64,000 bases of DNA from Methanomassiliicoccaceae archaeon DOK (lineage in GTDB: Archaea; Thermoplasmatota; Thermoplasmata; Methanomassiliicoccales; Methanomethylophilaceae). The position numbers were made by a program, and so were the translations under genes. Shown here in pieces: positions 1 to 8,090 of the stretch. The stretch spans positions 620,001 to 684,000 of the forward strand of contig CP047880.1 in NCBI GenBank assembly GCA_009911715.1. Direction: 5' to 3'. Position 1 is the stretch's first letter. Every line of letters starts with the position of its first letter. The notes under the pieces are model-generated. The model had not been told where the DNA came from and ran no database searches. It worked only from the letters and a program-made list of their open reading frames with translations.

Positions 1-327
1 GTCAAGGGAAGGAAGGTCGCACCGGGAGTCAGGTTCCTGGTGGTCCCGGCATCCCAGAAGGTCTACAGGCAGATGGTCGAGGAGGGCCTGATGCAGATAT
101 TCCTCGACGCAGGCGCCTTCATCTCCGGACCCACTTGCGGGGCTTGCCTCGGGGGGTACATGGGGATCCTCGCCGCAGGGGAGAGGGCCGTGTCATCCAC
201 TAACAGGAACTTCATAGGCAGGATGGGCGACAAGGCCTCGGAGGTCTACCTCGCCGGGCCCGCCGTGGTGGCCGCATCGGCCATCGCGGGCAGGATCGTC
301 ACACCCGACCAGCTGGAGGGGAACTGA
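1..327 (+). CDS. leuC: 3-isopropylmalate (or homoaconitate) dehydratase large subunit, C-terminal part
   Basis: The reading frame is open from the first base, so the gene starts outside the window; about 108 C-terminal residues are seen. The protein belongs to the aconitase/LeuC family. It keeps the GPTCGACLG segment, which carries cysteines that ligate the [4Fe-4S] cluster, and ends in the family-typical segment before the small subunit. With LeuD it should isomerise 2-isopropylmalate to 3-isopropylmalate in leucine synthesis. Methanogens also have a paralogous homoaconitase for coenzyme B synthesis, and the visible part cannot separate the two. It ends at TGA immediately before the ATG of leuD, so the genes are translationally coupled. 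Confidence 0.85.
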   Translation, partial: VKGRKVAPGVRFLVVPASQKVYRQMVEEGLMQIFLDAGAFISGPTCGACLGGYMGILAAGERAVSSTNRNFIGRMGDKASEVYLAGPAVVAASAIAGRIVTPDQLEGN

Positions 328-807
328 ATGGACAAGTTCAAGGGAAAGGTTTGGGTGTTCGGCGACAACGTCGACACCGACCAGATAATACCGGCGGAGA
401 GGCTGGTGGCAGCCAACCTCGACCACCTCAACGACTACATATTCGAGAAGGTCAGGCCCGGGTTCGCGCAGCAGGTCCAGAAGGGGGACATCCTGGTGGC
501 AGGGAGGAACTTCGGCTGCGGGTCGTCCAGGGAGCACGCGCCCCTGTCCCTGATAGAGGCCGGGTTCTCGTGCATCATCGCGGAGTCGTTCGCACGCATC
601 TTCTACAGGAACTCCATGAACATCGGCCTCCTCCTGGTGGAGTGCAAGGTCGATGCCAGGGAGGGGGAGACCATCGAGGTCGACCCCGACAACGGCAAGG
701 TCATCGCCGAGGGCAAGGAGTACTCCTTCCCGGAGTATCCGCCGTTCATCTCCGAGCTGGTCAAGGCTGGCGGTCTGATGAACCTCATCAGGGAGGGCAG
801 GTTCTGA
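328..807 (+). CDS. leuD: 3-isopropylmalate (or homoaconitate) dehydratase small subunit
   Basis: A 159-residue protein, the normal length for the separate small (swivel-domain) subunit in archaea. GDNVDTDQIIPAERL near residue 12 and GRNFGCGSSREHAP near residue 52 are the family signatures; the latter contributes substrate-binding Ser/Arg residues. It partners with the LeuC-type protein just upstream and overlaps leuB by one base (TGATG). Substrate choice (leucine path or coenzyme B path) depends on a loop after the DTDQIIP motif. That loop here reads ERLVAANLDHL, which I cannot assign with certainty; next to a single leuB-type gene, the leucine role is favoured. Confidence 0.88.
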   Translation: MDKFKGKVWVFGDNVDTDQIIPAERLVAANLDHLNDYIFEKVRPGFAQQVQKGDILVAGRNFGCGSSREHAPLSLIEAGFSCIIAESFARIFYRNSMNIGLLLVECKVDAREGETIEVDPDNGKVIAEGKEYSFPEYPPFISELVKAGGLMNLIREGRF

Positions 808-1931
808 TGAAGCACCTCGCCATAATCCCCGGTGACGGCATCGGCAAGGAGGTCATCGCTGCAGGGATGGAGGTCCTGGACGCGGTGTCCGAGATCTCGT
901 CGTTCCAGTACGACCCGGAGTTCTTCGACATCGGGTCGGACAGGTATCTTGCAACAGGTGAGCTGCTCACAGACGAGGACGTGGCCGCCCTGAAGCGCAA
1001 GGACGCCATCTACTTCGGCGCCATCGGCGACCCGAGGGTCAAGCCCGGCGTGCTGGAGCAGGGGATCCTGCTGAAGATGAGGGCGGTTTTCGACCAGTAC
1101 ATCAACCTCCGTCCGGTCACCTCGTGGTTCCCGCTGGTCCCGCTGAAGAGGGAGGTCCCCTTCGACATCCATTTCCTGAGGGAGAACACCGAGGACTTCT
1201 ACATGGGGGCCAACGGGTTCTTCGGACCCAGCAGCGGCGGCTCCAGCGCCCACGTGCACGTGGACAGGGAACTCTACAGCCTGGACATAGACCTTGATGC
1301 GAGATCCACCAACAACGACGACTTCGCCTTCGAGATCGGACTCCTGTCCAGGACGGCGGTCACGAGGTTCGCGGACTACTGCTGCAGGTACGCCCTCAAG
1401 AGGGGCGACTCCAAGGTGACCCTCGTCGACAAGGCGAACGTCATCACCAAGAACTACGGCATGCAGAGGCAGATCTTCGAGCAGAAGACGGAGGAGTACG
1501 GCCTCGACCTCGATTTCATGTTCGTCGATGCCATGGCCATGGCCATGATCGTCAGGCCGGAGACCTTCGGCACCGTCGCCGTACCGAACCTGTTCGGAGA
1601 CATCCTGACCGACCTCGGCGCACAGCTCCAGGGCGGTCTGGGGATGGGCGGCAGCGGAAACATCAACCCCGAGGGCGTCAGCATGTTCGAGCCCATCCAC
1701 GGGTCCGCGCCCGACATCGCCGGGAGGGGGATCGCCAACCCCATCGCCGCGGTCCTCGCCGCCCAGATGCTCCTGGAGGAGCAGGGATTCCCAGATGAGG
1801 GCAGGATGATCCACGACGCCGTCAGGACGTGCCTGGACACGGGCGCCACTACGCCCGACCTGGGAGGTAAGATGTCCACGTCCGAGGCGGGCAGGCACAT
1901 CGCCGACCTGATCAGGAACGGGAGGCGCTGA
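807..1931 (+). CDS. leuB: 3-isopropylmalate dehydrogenase family (LeuB/AksF)
   Basis: A 374-residue NAD-dependent beta-decarboxylating dehydrogenase. The start MKHLAIIPGDGIGKEV has the typical first strand and GDGIG motif. RENTEDFYMG is the substrate-binding RENTE signature, and VDAMAMAMI with NLFGDILTDLGA is the Mg2+/NAD-binding region. It should oxidatively decarboxylate 3-isopropylmalate in leucine synthesis; the homoisocitrate dehydrogenase AksF of coenzyme B synthesis is very similar and remains possible. The ATG at 807 overlaps the leuD stop. The frame is open upstream, but only as antisense-like read-through inside leuD, so 807 is the start. Confidence 0.88.
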   Translation: MKHLAIIPGDGIGKEVIAAGMEVLDAVSEISSFQYDPEFFDIGSDRYLATGELLTDEDVAALKRKDAIYFGAIGDPRVKPGVLEQGILLKMRAVFDQYINLRPVTSWFPLVPLKREVPFDIHFLRENTEDFYMGANGFFGPSSGGSSAHVHVDRELYSLDIDLDARSTNNDDFAFEIGLLSRTAVTRFADYCCRYALKRGDSKVTLVDKANVITKNYGMQRQIFEQKTEEYGLDLDFMFVDAMAMAMIVRPETFGTVAVPNLFGDILTDLGAQLQGGLGMGGSGNINPEGVSMFEPIHGSAPDIAGRGIANPIAAVLAAQMLLEEQGFPDEGRMIHDAVRTCLDTGATTPDLGGKMSTSEAGRHIADLIRNGRR

Positions 1932-1934
1932 GCC

Positions 1935-2168
1935 ATGATGTCCCTCGAGCTCGAGGTCACCTATCCGGACGCGGCGTCGGCGCGCGCCGTCATGGACGCG
2001 CTGGGGCCCGACAACAAGGGATACGTCGCTTCGGAGCAGCGCGATTCCACCATAGTCTTCAGGATGGAGGCGGAGTCTGCCGGGACAATGAGGAACACCG
2101 CCGACGATCTCCTCGCCTGTCTCAAGGTGGCGGAGGAGTCCGTGGGGCTCGCCACTGAGAGGGACTGA
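1935..2168 (+). CDS. pcc1: KEOPS complex subunit Pcc1
   Basis: A 77-residue protein. It has the alpha/beta pattern of Pcc1/CTAG proteins: LELEVTYPDAASARAVMDAL, an IVFRMEAESAGTMRNT strand and helix, and a C-terminal helix LACLKVAEESV. Pcc1 dimerises and binds Kae1 in the KEOPS complex, which makes N6-threonylcarbamoyladenosine on tRNAs that read ANN codons. It lies 3 nt downstream of leuB in the same operon and is the last gene before a convergent oxidoreductase operon. Two in-frame ATGs occur (1935 and 1938); either could start translation. Confidence 0.8.
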   Translation: MMSLELEVTYPDAASARAVMDALGPDNKGYVASEQRDSTIVFRMEAESAGTMRNTADDLLACLKVAEESVGLATERD

Positions 2169-2241
2169 ACCCGTATCGGTCGAAAAACAAAATGAAATGG
2201 GGGTCGGCCGGGTTCGCAGACTCGGCCATCCCCGAAAGTTT
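2169..2241. terminator. Shared intergenic terminator region of convergent operons
   Basis: This gap separates the stop of pcc1 (+) from the stop of the oxidoreductase gamma gene (-). Read on the minus strand, the stretch at about 2181-2197 is a T-rich tract (ATTTCATTTTGTTTTTC), the usual archaeal termination signal for the minus operon. No equivalent T tract serves the plus operon before the opposing gene. Confidence 0.45.
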
Positions 2242-2775
2242 TCAGCTCTCGGTTCCGAGGGCGATGGCCTTCCTGTTGCTCTCGAGCAGGTTGGCCTTCC
2301 TGGCCGGGATGCTCTTCTGGAGGCCCAGGTCGAGGTTCTCCGCGGAGCAGAAGCCGGTCTCCTTGAACAGCCTTCCGAGCATGACCATGTTGGCCGCTCC
2401 CTTGAGCCCGTTCTCCTCGGCGATCCTGGACGCGTCGACGTAGACGACCCTGACGTCGGTCCTGGCGACCTTCTTGTGGACGATGGAGCTGTCGATGAGG
2501 ATCAGCCCTCCGGGGACCACGTCGTTCTCGAACTTCTCCAGTGAGGGGAGGTTCATCACGACGAGAACGTCGGGGTTGACCACCAGGGGCGACCCGATCG
2601 CCTTGTCGGAGATGCAGACGCTGCAGGACGCCGTCCCTCCGCGCATCTCCGGTCCGTAGGACGGGAGCCAGGAGAGCTCCTTGCCCTCCATCAGCGCTGC
2701 GTAGGCCATGACCTTGCCGGAGAACAGGATCCCCTGCCCTCCGAATCCGGCGAACAGAACGTTGAGGTCGCTCAC
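2242..2775 (-). CDS. 2-oxoacid:ferredoxin oxidoreductase, gamma subunit
   Basis: A 177-residue protein of the KorC/VorG (pyruvate ferredoxin oxidoreductase gamma) family. It starts SDLNVLFAGFGGQGI, where FGGQGI is the family signature, and includes MRGGTASCSV, a conserved loop at the subunit interface. It assembles with the alpha, beta and ferredoxin-like subunits encoded directly upstream to form a CoA-dependent 2-oxoacid oxidoreductase. The GTG start at 2775 overlaps the beta-subunit stop (GTGA), which fixes the start although the frame is open further upstream. It is the last gene of the operon. Confidence 0.87.
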   Translation of the reverse strand: MSDLNVLFAGFGGQGILFSGKVMAYAALMEGKELSWLPSYGPEMRGGTASCSVCISDKAIGSPLVVNPDVLVVMNLPSLEKFENDVVPGGLILIDSSIVHKKVARTDVRVVYVDASRIAEENGLKGAANMVMLGRLFKETGFCSAENLDLGLQKSIPARKANLLESNRKAIALGTES

Positions 2776-3521
2776 TGCTCTCCCTCCCCGACATCCTTGT
2801 AGACTCCGAGCGGGTAGTACGGCAGCATGTTGTCCCTCAGCCACTGGATGGCGTCGGCGGGCGACATCCCCCAGTTAGTGGGGCAGGTGGAGACGACCTC
2901 CACGATGCAGTATCCCTTGCCGGCCATCTGGTACTCGAACGCCTTCTTGATGGCCTTCTTGGCGGCCCTCACGTTCTTGACGCTGTCCACGGTCACGCGC
3001 TCGGCGAGCGCCACGCCGTCCAGTGAGGACAGGAGCTCGCAGACCCTTATGGGGTTCCCGGCGGTCTTGACGTCCCTTCCGTAGGGGGTGGTCTGGGTGA
3101 CCTGCCCGGGCAGGGTCGTGGGGGCCATCTGGCCTCCGGTCATGCCGTATATGGCGTTGTTGATGAAGATCGCGACGATGTTCTCGCCCCTGGCGGCGGC
3201 GTGGACGGTCTCACCCATTCCGATGGCGGCGAGGTCCCCGTCACCCTGGTACGTGAACACCACGTTCTCGGGCCTGGCCCTCTTGACGCCGGTGGCCACG
3301 GCGGGTGCGCGGCCGTGGGGCGCCTGGACCATGTCGCAGTTGAAGTAGTTGTACGTGAAGACCGAGCATCCCACGGATGCCACTCCGACGGTCTTCCCCT
3401 CGATGCCGAGCTCGTCGATGACCTCGGCCACGAGCCTGTGCACGATTCCGTGCGTGCATCCGGGGCAGTAGTGGAACGGCGCGTTCGTGAGCGCGTGCGG
3501 CCTCTCTCCCTTTACTGTCAT
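2772..3521 (-). CDS. 2-oxoacid:ferredoxin oxidoreductase, beta (TPP-binding) subunit
   Basis: A 249-residue subunit that binds thiamine pyrophosphate and a [4Fe-4S] cluster. FHYCPGCTHGI near residue 17 is the N-terminal Cys motif, and TYQGDGDLAAIGMGE followed by NNAIYGMTGGQ forms the GDG...N TPP/Mg2+-binding motif. The ATG at 3521 overlaps the alpha-subunit stop (TGATG), so the long open frame upstream is not coding. It catalyses oxidative (or reductive) conversion of a 2-oxoacid and an acyl-CoA with the alpha subunit; substrate is discussed under the alpha subunit. Confidence 0.9.
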   Translation of the reverse strand: MTVKGERPHALTNAPFHYCPGCTHGIVHRLVAEVIDELGIEGKTVGVASVGCSVFTYNYFNCDMVQAPHGRAPAVATGVKRARPENVVFTYQGDGDLAAIGMGETVHAAARGENIVAIFINNAIYGMTGGQMAPTTLPGQVTQTTPYGRDVKTAGNPIRVCELLSSLDGVALAERVTVDSVKNVRAAKKAIKKAFEYQMAGKGYCIVEVVSTCPTNWGMSPADAIQWLRDNMLPYYPLGVYKDVGEGEQ

Positions 3522-4585
3522 CACTGAACACCTCCGTTGATCCTGACGATCTGTTCGAGGACCTCGTTGGGGGTCGGGATCATACCTCCGGTACGTCCGA
3601 AGAACTCCACGGGGGCCCTTCCGTTGACCACGAGCTTCACGTCGTCGACCATCTGTCCCATGGACATCTCCACGGACAGGAAGGCCTTCGCGTGGCCGAC
3701 GTGCTTCTCGATGAACTTCTCCGGGAACGGCCAGAGCGTGATCGGCCTGATCATTCCGACCTTGATGCCCTGCGCCCTCGCGGAGTCGATCGCGGACCTG
3801 GAGACCCTGGAGGACGATCCGTAGGCGACGATGATGATGTCCGCATCGTCGACGAGGTACTCCTCGGCCATCTGGTGGTTCTCCTTGATCGTCTCGTACC
3901 TCTCGAACCTGTCCTTGACGAGGTCCTCGAGCTCCTGGGGGTTGATGTACAGGGAGTTGACGACGTTGTGCTCCCTCTTGCCGCCGTGCCCGCTGACCGC
4001 CCATGTCTTGGAGTCCATGTCGGGCTCCTTGGGCTCGGGGAGGACGACGGGCTCCATCATCTGTCCGAGCATTCCGTCGGACAGGACCATGGCAGGCATC
4101 CTGTACTTGTCTCCGAGGTCGAATGCGGTGGCGATCATGTCGACGGTCTCCTGGACCGTCGAGGGTGCGAACACGAGGATGTGGAAGTCGCCGTGGGCGG
4201 TGGATTTGGTCGCCTGGAAGTAGTCCGCCTGGGAGGGCTGGATTCCTCCGAGTCCGGGCCCTCCGCGCTGGACGTTGACGATCAGGCACGGAACGTCCGA
4301 TCCCGCCAGATAGGAGATCCCCTCGGCCATCAGGCTGATGCCGGGGGAGGATGTGGACGTCATGACCCTGACGCCGGCGGCTCCGGCACCGAGGACCATG
4401 TTGATGGACGCGACTTCGGACTCGGCCTGCAGATAGACACCGCCGATCTTCGGCATCCTCTTGGACATGTATGCCGCCACCTCGGTCTGCGGGGTGATGG
4501 GGTATCCGAAGAAGTGCCTGCATCCGGCGGCGATTGCCGCCTCGGCGATGGCCTCGTTTCCCTTCATGAGTACTTTCTCGTTCAT
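3521..4585 (-). CDS. 2-oxoacid:ferredoxin oxidoreductase, alpha subunit (VorB-like)
   Basis: A 354-residue alpha subunit. It begins MNEKVLMKGNEAIAEAAI and continues with FFGYPITPQTE, the substrate/CoA-binding signature of this family; RGGPGLGGIQPSQAD follows near residue 110. The LMKGNEA start and overall length are typical of proteins annotated as 2-oxoisovalerate (3-methyl-2-oxobutanoate) oxidoreductase VorB, so branched-chain 2-oxoacids are the likely substrates. 2-oxoglutarate is an alternative. The nearby leu genes and acyl-CoA synthetases fit a branched-chain role. The ATG at 4585 lies 2 nt after the ferredoxin stop. Confidence 0.87.
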   Translation of the reverse strand: MNEKVLMKGNEAIAEAAIAAGCRHFFGYPITPQTEVAAYMSKRMPKIGGVYLQAESEVASINMVLGAGAAGVRVMTSTSSPGISLMAEGISYLAGSDVPCLIVNVQRGGPGLGGIQPSQADYFQATKSTAHGDFHILVFAPSTVQETVDMIATAFDLGDKYRMPAMVLSDGMLGQMMEPVVLPEPKEPDMDSKTWAVSGHGGKREHNVVNSLYINPQELEDLVKDRFERYETIKENHQMAEEYLVDDADIIIVAYGSSSRVSRSAIDSARAQGIKVGMIRPITLWPFPEKFIEKHVGHAKAFLSVEMSMGQMVDDVKLVVNGRAPVEFFGRTGGMIPTPNEVLEQIVRINGGVQ

Positions 4586-4587
4586 GT

Positions 4588-4803
4588 TCACATCTCGATA
4601 ATGATTGCCACATCGGGGCACATGGTCGCGCAGGACCCGCAGCCCGTGCACGCGCTCTGGTCGGTGACATGGGCGGGATGGTACCCCTTGTTGTTCGTAA
4701 TGCTCTTGTCGAGTGCGATGATGTGCTTCGGACATGCGATCACGCACATCTCGCATCCCTTGCAGATGTTGTTGTCAACTGTTACTTTCGGCATTTGTAC
4801 CAC
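4588..4803 (-). CDS. 2-oxoacid:ferredoxin oxidoreductase, delta subunit (2x[4Fe-4S] ferredoxin)
   Basis: A 71-residue ferredoxin-like subunit. Two CxxCxxCxxxCP-type motifs are visible: CKGCEMCVIACP near residue 14 and CTGCGSCATMCP near residue 51. They bind two [4Fe-4S] clusters that carry electrons from the TPP site to soluble ferredoxin. The GTG at 4803 lies one base after the upstream stop and has GGGAG at a suitable distance, so I prefer it; the in-frame ATG at 4794 would give a 68-residue protein beginning MPKVTVDNN. Confidence 0.88.
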   Translation of the reverse strand: MVQMPKVTVDNNICKGCEMCVIACPKHIIALDKSITNNKGYHPAHVTDQSACTGCGSCATMCPDVAIIIEM

Positions 4804-4804
4804 A

Positions 4805-5473
4805 TCACTCCCACGGCGCCCTCACGAGGACGTCGACCGGGTATATGTCAGGGATTTTATTTAGTTGGGTGAAATCCAGGCCGCGGGGGGCGGTCGTGAA
4901 CCTTAGGGGGAGTCCGGTCTTGACGGAGACCTCCTCTGCGAAGGCCATCGATCCCAGGACGGTGGCCTCCGTGGTGTCCCCTTTCAGATGCGAGTTGTTT
5001 GCCACGCAGGTGGCCCTCAGACGGGACGTCGTCTCGATCTCCCTCAGGATCTGGACGGCCTCGTCGGCATGGGTTGTCTGGGACCTATACCTGTTGATGA
5101 CGTAGATGACGTCCGGCTCCGCCCCGGCCAGTGCCCTGGAGTAGACCCCGAGCGCGGTGGCGCCGGCGTCGTCCCCTCCAACATCCACTATGACCCTGGA
5201 CCCCTCGGCGATGACGTTGCTGACGGCGGCGGGGAGGGACGGTGTGTCGAGGTTGGTGTTGGCGAAGTTGGGTCCGACGACCCTGACGCCGTTCTCCGTG
5301 AGGACGTCGGCGTAGTCCGCCGATCTGAAGTAGGGGTTGACCACGTCGAGGTCGACGAGGGTAACATCCTCCCCGTGCCGGGCGCAGTCGAGTGCCAGGT
5401 TGATGGAAAGGTTGGTCTTCCCAGTGCCGTAGTGGCCGCACACGACGGTCACCCTTCTCTCCAGCGGAAACAT
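4805..5473 (-). CDS. P-loop ATPase of the MinD/ParA-like class
   Basis: A 222-residue cytosolic NTPase. Its Walker A is GHYGTGKTNLS near residue 13, LVDLDVVNPYF is the switch/Walker A' region, and VIVDVGGDDAGA is the Walker B strand. It is first in the operon with the oxidoreductase genes, 1 nt before the ferredoxin gene, and a TATA-like sequence (CTATAATCTATATACC on the minus strand, about 5493-5509) sits some 25 nt upstream of its ATG. MinD-like ATPases often help assemble metalloenzymes or Fe-S clusters, so maturation of the oxidoreductase is a reasonable guess. No direct evidence for the target exists in the sequence. Confidence 0.75.
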   Translation of the reverse strand: MFPLERRVTVVCGHYGTGKTNLSINLALDCARHGEDVTLVDLDVVNPYFRSADYADVLTENGVRVVGPNFANTNLDTPSLPAAVSNVIAEGSRVIVDVGGDDAGATALGVYSRALAGAEPDVIYVINRYRSQTTHADEAVQILREIETTSRLRATCVANNSHLKGDTTEATVLGSMAFAEEVSVKTGLPLRFTTAPRGLDFTQLNKIPDIYPVDVLVRAPWE

Positions 5474-5722
5474 CGCACCTGCATCGCGGACGCGGTATAT
5501 AGATTATAGACGGGTGCGTGCGCGTGCTGGGTCCGGCCCGGACATCGCACAGCATCCATCGCCACGGGGCGTCCACTACATCCCATGACGGCACGGGTCC
5601 ACAGACATTCGTCTAATAAATCCGTCGTTCCGTGTCCATTCTTCGTCCCGATTCAGTGTCCAGGTCCCCACGGAAAGCATTTGTTTTTATTCGATGGCTA
5701 ACTACCGATTCCACGAGAGTCA

Positions 5723-6289
5723 ATGGAGCCTAACATCGCAGAGGTAGCTGAGCGCATCAAGGCGATGCGCGAAATGTGTGATATTACAGTCGAGGAGATG
5801 GCGGACATCGTCGGAAAGACGCCCGAGGAGTACGTCGAGTACGAGAGCGGGAGGCTCGACTTCTCGTTCACCTTCCTTCACAAGTGCGCCGAGAAGTTCG
5901 GCATCGACATCGTGGAGCTGCTGACCGGGGAGAACCCCCACCTGTCAGGATGCACCCTGGTCAGGAAGGGCAAGGGGCTCCCGATCAAGAGGCGCATCGG
6001 GTTCGAGTACGAGCATCTTGCGTATAACTTCAAGGACAAGCTCGCGGAGACGTTCCTGGTCACAGCGCCCTACATCGAGGAGGATCAGAACGCGCCCATC
6101 CGTGTGTCTACGCACGAGGGTCAGGAGTTCGACTACGTCCTCGAGGGCACACTGAGGTTCTCCCACAACGGCCACGTCATGGACCTCGGTCCCGGGGATT
6201 CCGTGTACTACGACTCGGGCAAGCCCCACGGCATGTACGCCACCTCCAAAGAGGGGTGCAGGTTCATCGCCGTAGTACTGAAGGGTTGA
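5723..6289 (+). CDS. HTH-XRE/cupin transcriptional regulator
   Basis: A 188-residue protein with an N-terminal XRE-type helix-turn-helix (about residues 5-65; VEEMADIVGKTPEEYVEYESG) and a C-terminal cupin (about 105-185; STHEGQEFDYVLEGTLRF and GDSVYYDSGKPHGMY contain the two cupin motifs). Proteins of this plan sense a small ligand in the cupin and act on neighbouring genes. It is 2 nt upstream of an acyl-CoA synthetase gene, so it probably controls that gene in response to an organic acid or acyl-CoA. A T-rich TATA-like box (TTTTTATT, about 5687) lies upstream. A second regulator of the same type lies at 11484-12038. Confidence 0.85.
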   Translation: MEPNIAEVAERIKAMREMCDITVEEMADIVGKTPEEYVEYESGRLDFSFTFLHKCAEKFGIDIVELLTGENPHLSGCTLVRKGKGLPIKRRIGFEYEHLAYNFKDKLAETFLVTAPYIEEDQNAPIRVSTHEGQEFDYVLEGTLRFSHNGHVMDLGPGDSVYYDSGKPHGMYATSKEGCRFIAVVLKG

Positions 6290-6291
6290 AG

Positions 6292-7941
6292 ATGAGGAAC
6301 ATCAATCTGAGATACGTCGACGAGACCTACGACGAGAACGGTCTTCTGAAGACGTACAAGCTCAAGTGCCCTGACAACTTCAACTTCGGGTACGACATCG
6401 TGGACGACATCGCCGCGGCGGAGCCCGACAGGGTGGCACTGGTCTGGGACAGCCAGTCCGGAGAGCAGCACACGTTCACGTTCTCCGACATCAGCAGGAT
6501 GAGCAACAAGGTCGCCAACTACCTCCTCTCACAGGGCATCGGCAAGGGCGACGTCGTCATGCTGATCCTGAAGCAGAGGTACCAGTTCTGGTTCTGCATG
6601 GTTGCCCTCCACAAGATCGGCGCCATCGCCGCCCCGGCTACCCACATGCTGACCAAGCACGACATAGAGTACAGGATCAACGCCGCCAGTGTCAAGGCCG
6701 TCATCTGCACTGATCAGTCCAACATCAGCGGCTCGGTGGAGGCGGCGGATAACATCCCCTCGCTGCAGCTCAGGGCCCTCGTCGGTGAGAAGAGGGAGGG
6801 CTGGGTCGACTTCAACGCGGAGGTCGAGAAGGCATCCGACGTGCTCGAGAGGATCGACACCAGGGTCACCGACCCCATGCTCATGTACTTCACATCCGGG
6901 ACCTCCGACAACCCGAAGATGGTCCTCCACAGCCATCGCTACGCGCTCGGTCACCTGATGACCGCGAAGCACTGGCACCAGGTGGACCCCGAGGGGATCC
7001 ACTACACCGTCAGCGACACCGGCTGGGGCAAGTCCGTGTGGGGCGCCCTCTACGGCCAGTGGATCATGGAATCCGCGGTGTTCGTATACGAGTACGACAA
7101 GTTCGAGCCCCATGAGATCATGGACATGATCGAGAAGCACAGGATCACCACGTTCTGCTGCCCTCCCACCATGTTCAGGCTCTACCTCAACGCGGGTCTC
7201 GAGGGTCACGACCTCTCGTCCCTCAAGAACTGCTGCATCGCCGGAGAGGCTCTCAACCCCGACACGTACCAGACCTGGTACGACGCCACCGGCCTCAAGC
7301 TGATGGAGGGGTACGGACAGACCGAGACGACCATGGTCGTCGGCACGCTCAGGGGCATGGAGCCCAAGCCCGGCTCCATGGGGAAGCCCTCCCCGCAGTT
7401 CGAGGTCGACATCGTCGACGAGGACGGCAATCCCTGTCCTCCCGGAGTCAACGGGGAGATCGTGGTCAAGGCCGACGCCTTCGGCATCATGATCGGCTAC
7501 TACAGGGACGAGGAGAAGACCGCCGTCACCCTCAGGGGAGGATGGCACCACACCGGCGACGTCGCCTGGAAGGACGAGGACGGATACTACTGGTTCGTCG
7601 GCAGGAACGACGACATCATCAAGTCCTCCGGTTACAGGATCAGTCCCTTCGAGATCGAGAGCGCCCTCATGCTGCACCCTGCTGTGCTTGAGTGCGCCGT
7701 CACAGGCGTGCCGGACCCGATCAGGGGACAGCTCGTCAAGGCCACCATCATCCTCAGGTCCGGCTTCGAGCCGACCGACGAGCTGAAGAAGGAGATCCAG
7801 AACTTCACAAAGAAGGAGACGGCGCCGTACAAGTACCCCCGTGTTGTGGAGTTCGTGGAGACCATGCCGAAGACCATCAGCGGAAAGGTCCGCAGGGTCG
7901 AGATCCGCAACAAGGACATCGAGAAGTACAACTCGGCGTGA
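6292..7941 (+). CDS. AMP-forming acyl-CoA synthetase 1
   Basis: A 549-residue member of the adenylate-forming superfamily, nearest in plan to medium-chain or aryl/branched acyl-CoA synthetases. It shows the P-loop-like YFTSGTSDNPKM, the A5 motif MEGYGQTE, the A7/A8 region HHTGDVAWKDEDGYYWFVGRNDDIIKSSGYRI, and the C-terminal catalytic lysine in KTISGKVRR. It would convert a carboxylic acid, CoA and ATP to acyl-CoA and AMP in the cytosol. The start MRNINLRYV is shared with the paralogue at 8091, fixing the ATG at 6292, 2 nt after the regulator. Confidence 0.9.
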   Translation: MRNINLRYVDETYDENGLLKTYKLKCPDNFNFGYDIVDDIAAAEPDRVALVWDSQSGEQHTFTFSDISRMSNKVANYLLSQGIGKGDVVMLILKQRYQFWFCMVALHKIGAIAAPATHMLTKHDIEYRINAASVKAVICTDQSNISGSVEAADNIPSLQLRALVGEKREGWVDFNAEVEKASDVLERIDTRVTDPMLMYFTSGTSDNPKMVLHSHRYALGHLMTAKHWHQVDPEGIHYTVSDTGWGKSVWGALYGQWIMESAVFVYEYDKFEPHEIMDMIEKHRITTFCCPPTMFRLYLNAGLEGHDLSSLKNCCIAGEALNPDTYQTWYDATGLKLMEGYGQTETTMVVGTLRGMEPKPGSMGKPSPQFEVDIVDEDGNPCPPGVNGEIVVKADAFGIMIGYYRDEEKTAVTLRGGWHHTGDVAWKDEDGYYWFVGRNDDIIKSSGYRISPFEIESALMLHPAVLECAVTGVPDPIRGQLVKATIILRSGFEPTDELKKEIQNFTKKETAPYKYPRVVEFVETMPKTISGKVRRVEIRNKDIEKYNSA

Positions 7942-8090
7942 TACGAATCCCATCGATTCCGAAACATGGTATTTAAACCCAAATTCGGATTCCGCAGTCA
8001 ATATTTATATAAAACTACGGAATCCGAAATCTTCTACGATTACATTAAATAATCGGTTTTTTCTGTTCCTGAGTATACGCGTGAGTGGCC
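7942..8090 (+). promoter_or_regulatory. Promoter of acyl-CoA synthetase 2 with inverted operator repeats
   Basis: An AT-rich gap in a GC-rich region. The TATA box tttatataaaa is at 8004-8014. It is bracketed by an exact 11-bp inverted repeat: TTCGGATTCCG at 7984-7994 and CGGAATCCGAA at 8018-8028. Each arm is itself nearly palindromic (CGGAWTCCG), and a partial third copy (GATTCCGAAA) lies at about 7954-7963. Placement around TATA suggests a repressor that blocks TBP/TFB; one of the HTH-cupin proteins is the obvious candidate. Confidence 0.65.
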
